NCBI RefSeq assembly: GCF_900447535.1
Contig: NZ_UFXX01000002.1
Coordinates: forward strand, 62,001 to 126,000
Direction: 5' to 3'
From: Dermacoccus nishinomiyaensis
GTDB lineage: Bacteria > Actinomycetota > Actinomycetes > Actinomycetales > Dermatophilaceae
Length of the DNA: 64,000 bases
How positions within the stretch are numbered: the stretch's first letter is position 1; every line of letters begins with the position of its first letter. Under the pieces are notes generated by a model. That model was given only the letters and a program-made list of their open reading frames with translations, did no database searches and was not told the origin of the DNA. Below, piece by piece: positions 8,063 through 17,900 of the stretch. A program made the translations under genes and the position numbers.

Positions 8063-8705
8063 GCGCCCACTGTAGGAGCGCACGCCCGCCTCGCTCCAGT
8101 CCGCCCGAGCGCTTCTTCACGGTGTGGGCACGCACCTCGCGCACCCCGCCGACCCGCGCGCGCAGCTCGTCCTCGATGCGCCGGTGCAGCGTCATCGCCG
8201 CCGCGGGGCAGCCGTCGCACGCGCCCGTGAGGCTGACGGTGACGACGCCGCGCTCGACGCCGATCAGCGTGATGTCGCCGCCGTGCGAGTGCGCCACTTG
8301 CTCGGCGACGTCCGCGACGACCACTCGGGCCTGCTCGGCGATCTCGGTGTCGTCGGCAGCGCCCTCGTCGAATTCGCCCACGGCGTCCCCGTCGGCGTTG
8401 CTCGAGGCATCGCTCGGCTCGACGCCGCCGGGCTCACGCGCAACGAATCGGCTCGACGTGTCAGCAAGCACGTCGCTCAGCGCGTCGCGCACGGCTGCTC
8501 CGTCACTCGCCCACGTGTGCGGCGCGCGCAGCCTGACGACGAGCGCGCCCGGTTCGCTGACCATGTCGCCGGCGCCCGCGCGCGTCAGCGCCTCGGGCCA
8601 CGCCGCGAGCGCTCCGAGCGGGACGTCGCACCGCGCTCCGGAGAAGCGCCACCGCACGACGTCTGGATCGGGTGTTGCCTCCGGGTGCAGGGCGAGGTCG
8701 CTCAT
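8046..8705 (-). CDS. Nfu-type iron-sulfur scaffold/carrier
   Basis: A 219-residue protein with two recognisable domains. The N-terminal part ([14 protein letters not shown] and onward to about residue 90) resembles the Nfu N-terminal domain with its TPNPN-type opening. The C-terminal part is a NifU domain with [13 protein letters not shown]; the CxxC cysteines (about 163 and 166) bind a shared Fe-S cluster in this family. An acidic linker lies between. The ATG overlaps the feoB stop (ATGA), so it is the third gene of the feo operon, where it probably receives or handles imported iron. In other bacteria this slot often holds feoC. Confidence 0.85.
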   Translation of the reverse strand: MSDLALHPEATPDPDVVRWRFSGARCDVPLGALAAWPEALTRAGAGDMVSEPGALVVRLRAPHTWASDGAAVRDALSDVLADTSSRFVAREPGGVEPSDASSNADGDAVGEFDEGAADDTEIAEQARVVVADVAEQVAHSHGGDITLIGVERGVVTVSLTGACDGCPAAAMTLHRRIEDELRARVGGVREVRAHTVKKRSGGLERGGRALLQWAHERRR

Positions 8706-10621
8706 GTGAGCGCGAGCACGATGTGGCGAGCGAGGAACGCCATGCCCCATGCGAGGACGAACATGTACGCCCACGCGATCGCCGGCCAGCGCCACGTGTT
8801 CGTCTCGCGACGCATGATCGCGATGGTCGAGACGCACTGCAGGGCGTAGACGAAGAACACGAGCAGCGCGACGACCGTCGCCGTCGTGAAGACGAGCTGC
8901 CCGGCGTGCGGGCCGTCGCTGAACGTCATCTTCATGAGCGCCGCGCGCGGGTCCTCGGGGTCGGTCGCGCTCGCCACCTGCCCGAGCGTCGCGACGAAGA
9001 CCTCGCGCGCACTCGTCGCGCCGAGCAGCCCGACGCAGATGTGCCAGTCGAACCCGAGCGGCGCGAAGATCGGCTCGATGAACCGCCCGATCGAGGCGGC
9101 ATACGAGTGGTCGATGACGTACGCGGCCTTCTCGGTGTCGCCCATCCCGGCGGTCTCGGCGCCGCGGGCCGGGAAGTTGAGCAGCACCCACAGCGCGACC
9201 GTCGTCGTCAGGATGATGCCGCCGGCCTTGCGCAGGAACATACGCACCGAGTGCCACATCGTCGTCACGACGTTGCGGATCGACGGGAAGCGGTACGGCG
9301 GCATCTCCATGTAGAACGGCAGCGACGCATCGCGCAGCGCCGTCGCCTTGAACACGGCGACCGCGACGAGGGCCGACAGCCCGCCGAGCACGTACAACCC
9401 GAAGAGCACGAGGCCCTGCGCGTTGAACGGCCCGTACCGCTGCCCCGGTTCGACGAGCAGCGACGTCAGCAACACGTAGACAGGCAGGCGCGCCGAGCAC
9501 GTCATGAGCGGCGCAGTGATGATCGTCGCGATGCGGTTGCGTGACGACGGGATGGTGCGCGTCGCCATGATGCCTGGCACCGCGCATGCGAACGAGCTGA
9601 GCATCGCGACGAACGCGCGGCCCTCCAGCCCCGTGGCGGCCATGATCCGGTCCATGAGGAACGCCGCGCGCGACAAGTACCCGACGTTCTCGAGCAGTGA
9701 CAGGACGAGGAACAGCAGCATGATCTGCGGCACGAAGACGAGCGTCGCGCCGACACCACCGATGATGCCGTTGCCGACGAGTGAGGCGAGCGTGTCGTTC
9801 GGGATGTGTTGCGCCTGGGCGCCGAGCCACGCGAACCCCTGCTCGACGAGATCCTGCAGCGGCGCAGCGACGGTGAAGATGGCCTGGAAGAACAGGAACA
9901 TCGTCGCGAAGAACACGGCGAGACCGGCGACCGGGTGCAGCAGCACCGCGTCGATGCGCCGCGAGCGCGTGTCCTGCCCGGCGGGCATGTACTCGGCGGC
10001 CGCGAGCACCGAACGCGACCACGGCGCGAGCTGCGCATCCTGCGTCGGCGGGCTGACGACGGGCCGCGTCCAGGCGGGGACGTCGGCGAGCAGGGCGCGG
10101 ACGTCGTCGACCCCCGCGCCCGTCGCCGCCATGACGGCCCGCACCGGCACGCCGAGGGCCCGCTCGAGGGCTGCGACGTCGAGGTGGCCGCCGCGCGCGT
10201 GCAGTTCGTCGATCATCGTGAGGGCCAGCATCGTCGGCTTGCCCAACGCGATCGCGCGCGCGACGAAGGGCAGCGAGCGTCGCAACGTCGTGGCGTCGGC
10301 GACGACGATGAGCGCGTCGGGTGCCGGCACGCCGTCGAGTCGGCCGGCGAGGGCATCGACGACGACCTGCTCGTCGGGGCTCACGGCCTCGAGGCTGTAG
10401 GTGCCCGGCAGGTCCTCGAGGACGAGGTTCGTCCCGCCTGCGCGCACGTCTCCGAACGAACGCGACACCGTCACGCCCGGGTAGTTGCCCGTCTTCGCGC
10501 GCAGACCGGTGAGTCGGTTGAAGAGGCTTGACTTGCCGGCGTTCGGCGCGCCCAGCAGCGCGACGCGGGTGCTCGTCGCGGCGTCCGCTGTCGCGACGTC
10601 ATCGGGGGCGTGGCAGCTCAC
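8702..10621 (-). CDS. feoB: Ferrous iron transport protein B
   Basis: A 639-residue inner-membrane Fe(II) transporter. The N-terminal G domain has G1 GAPNAGKSS (residues 24-32), the G2 threonine in GNYPGVTVS and G3 DLPGTYSL (70-77). The G4 position reads TMID (135-138) where NxxD is expected. The membrane part contains two Gate-type regions, with FACAVPGIMATRT and LLGATSAREVFVATLG. It starts with GTG overlapping the feoA stop (GTGA) and overlaps nfu at its end. Length is shorter than E. coli FeoB (773) but common in actinobacteria. It is probably iron-regulated through the operator at 10901-10919. Confidence 0.96.
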   Translation of the reverse strand: MSCHAPDDVATADAATSTRVALLGAPNAGKSSLFNRLTGLRAKTGNYPGVTVSRSFGDVRAGGTNLVLEDLPGTYSLEAVSPDEQVVVDALAGRLDGVPAPDALIVVADATTLRRSLPFVARAIALGKPTMLALTMIDELHARGGHLDVAALERALGVPVRAVMAATGAGVDDVRALLADVPAWTRPVVSPPTQDAQLAPWSRSVLAAAEYMPAGQDTRSRRIDAVLLHPVAGLAVFFATMFLFFQAIFTVAAPLQDLVEQGFAWLGAQAQHIPNDTLASLVGNGIIGGVGATLVFVPQIMLLFLVLSLLENVGYLSRAAFLMDRIMAATGLEGRAFVAMLSSFACAVPGIMATRTIPSSRNRIATIITAPLMTCSARLPVYVLLTSLLVEPGQRYGPFNAQGLVLFGLYVLGGLSALVAVAVFKATALRDASLPFYMEMPPYRFPSIRNVVTTMWHSVRMFLRKAGGIILTTTVALWVLLNFPARGAETAGMGDTEKAAYVIDHSYAASIGRFIEPIFAPLGFDWHICVGLLGATSAREVFVATLGQVASATDPEDPRAALMKMTFSDGPHAGQLVFTTATVVALLVFFVYALQCVSTIAIMRRETNTWRWPAIAWAYMFVLAWGMAFLARHIVLALT

Positions 10622-10854
10622 AGGACGTCGACGCGGATGGCACCCGCGTCACGCCGACGCAGGCAGAGTTCGTAGTCGCAGACACGGAAGACTATCGGAT
10701 CGCCCATCGGCGCACGGCGCACGACCTCGATCTGTTCACCCTCGCGGAAGCCGAGCTCGCGCAGGCGACACAGGACGGCGTCGGCGCACCGGGACGCATC
10801 GAATCCGACGACGGTGGCGTGGGAGCCGGGCCGCAGCAGGTCGAGAGTCGTCAT
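10618..10854 (-). CDS. feoA: Ferrous iron transport protein A
   Basis: A 78-residue SH3-like cytoplasmic protein that assists FeoB. It has the family layout: an opening LRPGSHATVVGF, the central LCRLRELGFREGEQIEVVRRAPMGDP split over two strands, and the closing CLRRRDAGAIRV. I chose ATG at 10852-10854, preceded by GGTGAGG; an upstream in-frame ATG would run through the operator and promoter. The gene begins 47 bases after a DtxR-like box and overlaps feoB by 4 bases (GTGA), so it heads the feoA-feoB-nfu unit. Confidence 0.93.
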   Translation of the reverse strand: MTTLDLLRPGSHATVVGFDASRCADAVLCRLRELGFREGEQIEVVRRAPMGDPIVFRVCDYELCLRRRDAGAIRVDVL

Positions 10855-10897
10855 GGGCCTCACCTTCGGAGCACTCGCATCGTCGCGGGACGCGGCG

Positions 10898-10919
10898 ATC
10901 ATAGGCAAGGCTAACTTTA
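10898..10919 (-). promoter_or_regulatory. DtxR/IdeR-type iron box overlapping the feoA promoter
   Basis: On the minus strand, TAAAGTTAGCCTTGCCTAT (10901-10919) matches the DtxR/IdeR consensus TTAGGTTAGCCTAACCTAA at 14 of 19 positions, including the central GTTAGCCT. It overlaps a -10-like TATGAT (10898-10903). A ferrous-iron-loaded repressor bound here would block RNA polymerase, so feoAB-nfu should be off when iron is plentiful. Confidence 0.75.
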
Positions 10920-10942
10920 CTCCCCCGGGCCGAACAAGTGGC

Positions 10943-12184
10943 TCAGGGCAGCAGCACCAGATGATCGCGGTGGACGAGGCTGCGCTCGAAAGCCGGGCCG
11001 ATGGCGTCGCTCAGATCGCGAGTCGTGCGCCCCATGGCACGGTGCACGTCGGCGACGTCGTAGTTGACGAGCCCGCGCGCGAACACGTGGCCGTGACGGT
11101 CGGCGAGGTCGACGGCGTCGCCTGCGAGGAATCGCCCCTGCGCCTCGATGACACCCGCGTGAAGCAGCGAGCGCCCCTTCGTCCGCACGGCCTCGACTGC
11201 GCCATCGTCGAGCACGAGGCGCCCGGCCGGGTGCGTCGCGTGCGCGAGCCACAGGCGTCGCGCGCTGCGACGACGACCTGTCGGCGCAAATGCCGTGCCC
11301 ACCTGCTCGCCGAGCAGCGCGTGGCGCGCGTTCGGCATCGACGTCAGCATCGTCGGGATGCCGGCTGCGGTCGCGATGCGCGCCGCGTCGACCTTCGTCC
11401 GCATGCCCCCGGTGCCGACACCGGATCCGGTGCCGCCGATCTCGACGTCATCCATCGCGGCGACGTCCGCGACGAACGGGATCCGCGAGGTGCCCTCGCG
11501 GCTCGGCGGACCGTCATAGAGGGCGTCGACGTCCGAGAGCAGGATGAGCGCGTCGGCGTCGACGAGGTGCGCGACGAGCGCCGCGAGCCGGTCGTTGTCA
11601 CCGAAGCGGATCTCCTGCGTCGCGACCGTGTCGTTCTCGTTGATGACGGGCACCGCGCCGAACTCGAGCAGCGTCTGCAGCGTCGAGCGGCCGTTGAGGT
11701 ACGTGGCGCGGCGGGTGACGTCCTCCGTCGTCAGCAGCACCTGCCCCATCGTCAGCCCGAGACCCTGGAACAGCAGCGAGTACGCGGACATGAGCTGTCC
11801 CTGCCCGACGGCAGCTGCGGCCTGCGCCTGCGGCAGCTCCGTCGGGCGCGTCGGCATGCCGAGCTGGCCCATCCCCGCAGAGATGGCTCCGGAGGAGACG
11901 AGCAGCACCTCCTTGCCCGCGTGCCGACGCTCGGCCAGCACCCCGACGAGCTCCGTCAGCGCCTCGTGGTTGATGCCGCCGCTCGTGTGGGTGATCGAAC
12001 TCGACCCCACCTTGACGACGACGCGCTTGGCTTCGCGGACCTGCGCGCGCACCGCGTCGCCGTCGACGGCAGGGGTCGTCGGGGGCGTCTGCGGGGCGTG
12101 CTCGGCATGATCGTGCTCGTCGCGCACATCAGCCGCACGCGTGGCGTGCTCGTCGGGCATGGTCGTCGTGGCGTCTGCGTTCAT
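10943..12184 (-). CDS. proB: Glutamate 5-kinase
   Basis: A 413-residue enzyme phosphorylating glutamate in the first step of proline synthesis. The amino-acid kinase domain (about 50-310) shows VVVKVGSSSIT, LVSSGAISAGM, VINENDTVAT and GTGGMRTKVDAA; a PUA domain fills the C-terminus (GRFLAGDAVDLAD). The first 45 residues are an unusual His/Asp/Thr-rich extension not needed for the fold. ATG at 12184 has AAGGAG seven bases before it, so the extension is probably translated. Its normal partner proA lies 2.9 kb downstream, beyond feoA-feoB-nfu. Confidence 0.96.
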   Translation of the reverse strand: MNADATTTMPDEHATRAADVRDEHDHAEHAPQTPPTTPAVDGDAVRAQVREAKRVVVKVGSSSITHTSGGINHEALTELVGVLAERRHAGKEVLLVSSGAISAGMGQLGMPTRPTELPQAQAAAAVGQGQLMSAYSLLFQGLGLTMGQVLLTTEDVTRRATYLNGRSTLQTLLEFGAVPVINENDTVATQEIRFGDNDRLAALVAHLVDADALILLSDVDALYDGPPSREGTSRIPFVADVAAMDDVEIGGTGSGVGTGGMRTKVDAARIATAAGIPTMLTSMPNARHALLGEQVGTAFAPTGRRRSARRLWLAHATHPAGRLVLDDGAVEAVRTKGRSLLHAGVIEAQGRFLAGDAVDLADRHGHVFARGLVNYDVADVHRAMGRTTRDLSDAIGPAFERSLVHRDHLVLLP

Positions 12185-12220
12185 CGGGCGACTCCTTGCT
12201 GCACCGACGCGCGGGGCGCG

Positions 12221-13747
12221 TCACTCCTCGGTGCGGTAGCTCTCGTGCTCGGTCCAGACTCCGGCCTGACGTTCGGCCGCGAGCTCTTCGCGCGCCAGAC
12301 GCTGACCGTCCTTGCGGTTGTGGAACTCGTCGCGCTTCTCGGCGCGCGACGGACGCGACGCCTCCTCGAGGCGTAGGTCGGTGCCGCGGGCGCCGAGCAG
12401 TTCGGCGCCGGCCTGCAGGGTGGGCTCCCAGTCGAAGACGACAGCGTTGTCGCCGGGACCGATGAGGACGGTCGAGCCGGGCACCGCGCCCGCCTTGAAC
12501 AACTCCTCCTCGATACCGAGTCGGTTGAGACGATCGGCGAGGTAGCCGACGGCCTCGTCGTTGCTGAAGTCGGTCTGGCGCACCCAGCGCGTCGGGCGAT
12601 CCCCGACGATACGGAACAGCGTGCCGTGCGTGCCACCCTCCTTCACGATGCGGAACCCGGCGTCGTCCATGGCCTTCGGACGCACGATGACGCGCGCCGG
12701 CACGGCCGACTCGACCTCCTGACGCGCCTGCTCGACGTGCTTGGCGAGCGCGAACGTCAGCTCCTTGAGGCCCTGGTGCGCAACGGCGGAGACGATGAAC
12801 ACCTCGAGGCCGCGTGCTTCGAGGTCGGGCTTGACCATCTCGGCGAGTTCGCGGGCGTCCGGCACGTCGGCCTTGTTGAGCACGACGATGCGGGTGCGCT
12901 CGGAAAGGGGCTTGCCGCCGAGGGATTCGTCGGCGACGTACTCGCTCAGTTCGTGCTCGATCGTGTCGAGGTCGCTCATCGGGTCACGGCCCGGCTCGAG
13001 CGTCGCGCAGTCGATGACGTGGACGAGGACCGAGCAGCGCTCGACGTGACGCAGGAACTCCAGGCCGAGGCCCTTGCCCTGGCTCGCGCCGGGGATGAGA
13101 CCGGGCACGTCGGCGATCGTGAAACGCTGCGAACCAGCCGTCACGACACCGAGATTGGGCACGAGCGTCGTGAACGGGTAGTCGGCGATCTTCGGCTTCG
13201 CGGCGCTGACGACGGAAACGAGCGAGCTCTTGCCGGCGCTCGGGAAACCGATGAGGGCGACGTCGGCGAGCGTCTTCAGCTCGAGCACGATGTCGTTGCT
13301 CTCCCCCGGCTCGCCGAGCAGCGCGAAACCGGGCGCCTTGCGCCGCTGGCTCGCGAGGGCCTTGTTGCCGAGGCCGCCGCGGCCACCGGCGGCCGCGACG
13401 TAACGGCTGCCGAAACCGACGAGGTCGGCGAGGATCGTGCCGTCGCGATCCTTGACGACGGTGCCCTCCGGCACGGGCAGGACGAGGTCGTCGCCGTCGG
13501 CGCCGTTGCGTTCGTCACCGGCACCCGGCTTGCCGTTCTGCGCGCTGCGGTGCGGGCTCTTGTGGTACTCGAGCAGCGTCGTCACCTGCGGGTCGACCTC
13601 GAGGACGACGTCACCGCCGTGCCCGCCGTTGCCGCCGTCCGGGCCACCGAGCGGCTTGAACTTCTCACGATGCACGGAGGCGACGCCGTGCCCACCGTTG
13701 CCGGCCGTCACGTTGAGGACGACGCGGTCGACGAAGTTGGTTGCCAT
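12221..13747 (-). CDS. obgE: Obg family GTPase (CgtA)
   Basis: A 508-residue ribosome-associated GTPase involved in 50S assembly and stress response. The N-terminal Obg fold is Gly-rich ([31 protein letters not shown]). The G domain has [22 protein letters not shown] and NKADVPD, and the C-terminal OCT domain follows ([21 protein letters not shown]). A charged tail ends the protein. ATG is preceded by AAAGGA. It follows rplU-rpmA and precedes proB, the normal order, but the terminator at 13874-13915 separates it from rpmA, so obgE transcription depends on readthrough or its own promoter. Confidence 0.97.
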   Translation of the reverse strand: MATNFVDRVVLNVTAGNGGHGVASVHREKFKPLGGPDGGNGGHGGDVVLEVDPQVTTLLEYHKSPHRSAQNGKPGAGDERNGADGDDLVLPVPEGTVVKDRDGTILADLVGFGSRYVAAAGGRGGLGNKALASQRRKAPGFALLGEPGESNDIVLELKTLADVALIGFPSAGKSSLVSVVSAAKPKIADYPFTTLVPNLGVVTAGSQRFTIADVPGLIPGASQGKGLGLEFLRHVERCSVLVHVIDCATLEPGRDPMSDLDTIEHELSEYVADESLGGKPLSERTRIVVLNKADVPDARELAEMVKPDLEARGLEVFIVSAVAHQGLKELTFALAKHVEQARQEVESAVPARVIVRPKAMDDAGFRIVKEGGTHGTLFRIVGDRPTRWVRQTDFSNDEAVGYLADRLNRLGIEEELFKAGAVPGSTVLIGPGDNAVVFDWEPTLQAGAELLGARGTDLRLEEASRPSRAEKRDEFHNRKDGQRLAREELAAERQAGVWTEHESYRTEE

Positions 13748-13873
13748 GGGTGATTCCTTTCGGCGCGCGCGAGGCGCGTGGCGCGGCCGGGCCCGTGAGG
13801 CCCGTGGTGCCGCCGTGATGCGGTGCCGCGTCGATGCGTCACCACGTTGATTCTATGAGCGTTCCGAGACGCA

Positions 13874-13915
13874 CGTGAGGGGGTGAGCCGCGACGCGCGG
13901 GCTCACCCCCTCACG
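13874..13915 (-). terminator. Hairpin terminator after rpmA
   Basis: A perfect 16-bp stem (CGTGAGGGGGTGAGCC and GGCTCACCCCCTCACG) with a 10-base loop sits 29 bases past the rpmA stop, between rpmA and obgE. Confidence 0.85.
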
Positions 13916-13943
13916 CGGGGTGATCAGATGATCGCGTGAGCGA

Positions 13944-14210
13944 TCAGGCCGTGATCTCCGGCTCGACGACGATGTCGACGACCTTGCGGCCCTTGCGCTC
14001 GCCGAACTTGACGGCGCCCGGGGCGAGGGCGAAAAGCGTGTCGTCGCCGCCACGGCCGACGTTCTCGCCGGGGTGGAAGTGCGTGCCGCGCTGGCGGACG
14101 ATGATCTCGCCCGTGCCGACGACCTGGCCGCCGAAGCGCTTCACGCCGAGTCGCTGTGCATTGGAGTCACGACCGTTGCGGGTCGAGGATGCACCCTTCT
14201 TGTGTGCCAT
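13944..14210 (-). CDS. rpmA: 50S ribosomal protein L27
   Basis: An 88-residue ribosomal protein whose N-terminal tail reaches the peptidyl transferase centre. The opening [20 protein letters not shown] and the following [23 protein letters not shown] and [12 protein letters not shown] are textbook L27. There is no N-terminal cleavage extension of the Firmicutes type. It lies 49 bases after rplU and is almost certainly co-transcribed with it; a strong hairpin ends the pair. Confidence 0.98.
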   Translation of the reverse strand: MAHKKGASSTRNGRDSNAQRLGVKRFGGQVVGTGEIIVRQRGTHFHPGENVGRGGDDTLFALAPGAVKFGERKGRKVVDIVVEPEITA

Positions 14211-14259
14211 GTCAGAGCCTCTTTCGAAATCTGTGGAAGATCAGGGGTGAGCGCGAGGC

Positions 14260-14565
14260 TCAGCCGATCTTGGTGACCTTGATCTGCGTCAGCGGCTGAC
14301 GGTGGCCCTGGCGCTTGCGGTAACCAGTCTTGTTCTTGTACTTCATGATGGTGATCTTCGGGCCCTTGGCGGCCTTGACGACCTCGGCGGCCACCTTGAC
14401 ACCGGCCAGCTTGTCGGCCTCGACCGTGATGTCGGCACCGTCGACGAGCATGAGCGGCTTCAGCTCGATGCTCTCGCCCGGCTGCGCCGAGACCTTGTCG
14501 ATGAGGAGGACATCGCCGACGGAGACCTTCTCCTGGCGACCACCCGCGCGAACAATCGCGTACAC
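14260..14565 (-). CDS. rplU: 50S ribosomal protein L21
   Basis: A 101-residue ribosomal protein of the large subunit. The sequence opens with [17 protein letters not shown] and ends [20 protein letters not shown], both conserved L21 features. The start is GTG at 14563-14565 with GAAAGAGAG upstream; an alternative in-frame start is not needed for the fold. It is the first gene of rplU-rpmA, with about 260 bases between it and the rne terminator hairpin that must hold the promoter. I did not recognise a known L21 leader structure there. Confidence 0.98.
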   Translation of the reverse strand: MYAIVRAGGRQEKVSVGDVLLIDKVSAQPGESIELKPLMLVDGADITVEADKLAGVKVAAEVVKAAKGPKITIMKYKNKTGYRKRQGHRQPLTQIKVTKIG

Positions 14566-14827
14566 GTTGGACTCTCTTTCGTCATGGCACGCTCGCTCTG
14601 TCTGACCGGCCGATAGCTACCCCGGTTTCGCCGCGCACACGCACGAGGCGCAGGCTGGCGGTGACGGGACATCGGGCGCGGTGGGCGCACCAAACGTAAA
14701 GAATACCTGGCGGCGGGTGCGGGGCCCAAATCGTCCTGATGGCCCGCCGGCTGTCGGTGCCTCGCCTCGCCAGGACGCTTGAGGTCTGAAACTCCGCGGT
14801 GCCGGATTGAAGTCTTCACGACGACGG

Positions 14828-14868
14828 TTGGGGGCCGAAAATCCGCCATGCGGAGTTTCGGCCCCCAA
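14828..14868 (-). terminator. Hairpin terminator after rne
   Basis: Arms TTGGGGGCCGAAA and TTTCGGCCCCCAA pair perfectly. After one A/G mismatch, TCCG pairs with CGGA around the loop CCATG. It lies 40 bases past the rne stop and can act for the minus-strand transcript. Confidence 0.8.
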
Positions 14869-14907
14869 GATCGTCGGGACGACGTGGTGCGCGCCCCGCG
14901 CGATCGA

Positions 14908-17900
14908 TCAGTCGTCGCTCGCTGCCTTCGGCGCGGGTGCCCCGGCGGGCGAGCTGACGCGAGCACGCTTCTTGCGTGCCGGAGCCTTCTGCTCGCCAAC
15001 GGCAGCCGACGCCGCGTCAGACGTGTTGCTCGCCGTAGCCGTGTTGTGGGCCGTGGCCGTGTCGTTCGCGGTGGTCGCGTCGCTCGTCGTGGTCGAACCC
15101 GTCGAGTTCGACGCCGAGCCGTCCTCCCCTGCGACCTTCGTCAACGGGGCCGACGACGACGCCGGCGCGCTGAGGTCGACCGGCTGCAGAGTGACGGGCG
15201 CACCCGCGCTCGAACCGGCGCGGCGACGCGGACGCTTCATCGGCGCCGGCGTCGTGCCGGCCGACGAGGTGACGACTGCCGATGACGTGGCGTTCGCCGG
15301 AGCATCCGACGTCGATGCGGCACCCAGCGTCGGGCCGTCGGTCGATGCCGTGTCCGTGCCGGAGCTCGCCAGTGCCGCCGAAGTCGACGGCGTAGCCGAG
15401 GTCGACGTGCCCGACTCAAATGCCTCGGACGGTGCGGTCGATGCCGACGCCGATGCCGCCGGCACCGTCATGACGCTCGCCTCACCGGCTCGTGCGGGCG
15501 CACCCGTCGACGCCGCCGCGCGACGCGAACCGCGACGACGCGCCGTCGGGGCCTGCGCCGTCGACGCCGTCGCAGTGGCAGCGCTGCCCGCGTCGGCAGG
15601 AGCCGAACCGCTCACCGTCGTGCCGTTCGTCGCGATGTCGGCAGCGGCACCCTCGTTCGCCGCAGGCGCGCTCGTCACGTCGCCCGCGTCCGTCGAGGCG
15701 TCGGCAGCAGCCTGGGCGACGCGCTCCGAGCGCGGCTTGACGCGACCGGAGCGGCGCGTGCCCGACTTCTTGGGCGCACTTGTCTCGGGAGCAGCCTCAG
15801 CCGAGCCAGCGCCGTCCTGCGGCGACACCGTCATGACGGCGTCGTCGTCAGACGCGGTGGAGACGGGCTTCGACGTCGCCGACTTGTCGCCCGCGGAGAT
15901 CGCTGCGGCGTGCGCGGCCGCGGCGATCTGCGCGAAACCGTTGTCGCGCTCCGCCTTCGACTCGCCGGCCTCGTCCTGACGACCCTGGTGCTGACCGCCG
16001 TTCGAGCCGCCGGTCGAACCGTGCGAACCGTTGCCCGGGGTGTCACGGCCACCACGACCACCGCGCCCGCCACGACCCTTGCGGTTCGTGTCGTTGCCGT
16101 TGATGTCGCGGTTCTCGACCGGGTGGTCGTGGATGACGATGCCGCGCCCCTGGCACGACTCGCACGTCTCGGAGAAGACCTCGACGAGGCCCGCGCCGAC
16201 GCGCTTGCGCGTCATCTGCACGAGGCCGAGCGAGGTGACCTCGGCGACCTGGTGCTTCGTGCGGTCGCGGCCCAGGCACTCGAGCAGGCGACGCACGACG
16301 AGCTCGCGGTTCGCCTCGAGCACCATGTCGATGAAGTCGACGACGATGATGCCGCCGATGTCGCGCAGGCGCAGCTGACGCACGATTTCCTCGGCCGCCT
16401 CGATGTTGTTCTTCGTCACGGTCTCCTCGAGGTTGCCCCCGGAGCCGACGAACTTGCCGGTGTTGACGTCGACGACCGTCATCGCCTCGGTGCGGTCGAT
16501 GACGAGCGAACCGCCCGACGGCAACCACACCTTGCGGTCCATGGCCTTGGCTAGCTGCTCGTCGATGCGGTGCTCGGCGAAGACGTCTTCGTCGCCCTCC
16601 CACTTCTCGAGGCGCTCGACGAGGTCCGGCGCCACCTCGGAGATGTAGGTGTGCACCTCGTTCCAGGCACGCTCGCCGGAGACGACCATCTTCGCGAAGT
16701 CCTCGTTGAACACGTCGCGGATGACGCGGACCGTCAGATCCGGTTCGCCGTGCAGCAGCGACGGCGCGTTGGCCGTCTCGGCCTTCGCCTGGATGCGCTC
16801 CCACATCTTCATGAGGCGCTCGACGTCGGCGCGCAACTCCTCCTCGGAAGCACCCTCGGCGGCGGTGCGGACGATGACGCCCGCGTCGGCCGGCACGACC
16901 TCCTTGAGGATGCGCTTGAGGCGCGCGCGCTCGGTGTCGGGCAGCTTGCGGCTGATGCCCGTCATCGAGTTGCCCGGCACGAAGACGACGAAGCGTCCCG
17001 GTAGCGAGATCTGCGACGTCAGGCGGGCGCCCTTGTGGCCGATCGGGTCCTTCGTCACCTGGACGAGGACGCTCTCGCCCGCCTTGAGGGCGTGCTCGAT
17101 GCGCTTGGGCTGGTTGTCGAGACCGGCGGCGTCCCAGTTGACCTCGCCGGCGTACAGGACGGCGTTGCGCCCGCGGCCGATGTCGACGAACGCCGCCTCC
17201 ATCGACGGCAGCACGTTCTGCACCCGGCCGAGGTAGACGTTGCCCGCCATCGAGCTCGCCTGCTCCTGACGCGAGACATAGTGCTCGGCGAGCACCCCGT
17301 CCTCGAGGACGCCGATCTGAGTGCGCCCCTCCTGCTCGCGCACGACCATGACGCGCTCGACGCTCTCGCGGCGTGCGAGGAACTCGGCCTCGGTGATGAC
17401 GGTGCGGCGGCGTCCCGCCTCACGGCCCTCGCGGCGGCGCTGCTTCTTCGCCTCGAGGCGCACCGAGCCCTTGATGGACGTGATCTCGTCCTTCGCGCGA
17501 CGCGGCTCGCGCACCTTCGTCACGGTGTTCGCGTCGTCGCCGTCCGAGCCCTGACCCGAGCCGCTGCGACGGCGACGGCGCGTGCGCTTGCGCGACCCCG
17601 CGTCGTCCTGGGCGTCGTCGTGCTTCGAGCTGTCGTCCTGCGCGGCGTTGCCGTCGCGCTTGGAGCCGTCGCCCTGCGCCGCGTCGTCGTGCTTCGCGTT
17701 GCCACCCTTGGAACCGGAGTCGCGGTCGTCGGCGTCGTCGTGCTGAGCCTGCGAACCGTCGCGGGCGTCGTCACCCTTGTTGCCGCGACGGCCACGGCCG
17801 CCGCGTCGGCGCCGACGCGGGGTCTGCTCGTCGTCGTTCTCATCGTTCTCGTCGTTCGCGTCGTGGTTGTCGTCGGTGTCGGCCGACTGCTTCGCGCCCG

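Noticed and set aside
14566-14700. Possible L21 leader RNA before rplU
   Set aside because: No structure matching a known ribosomal leader was recognised; the region is GC-rich and I could not find a convincing pseudoknot or covarying stem by eye.
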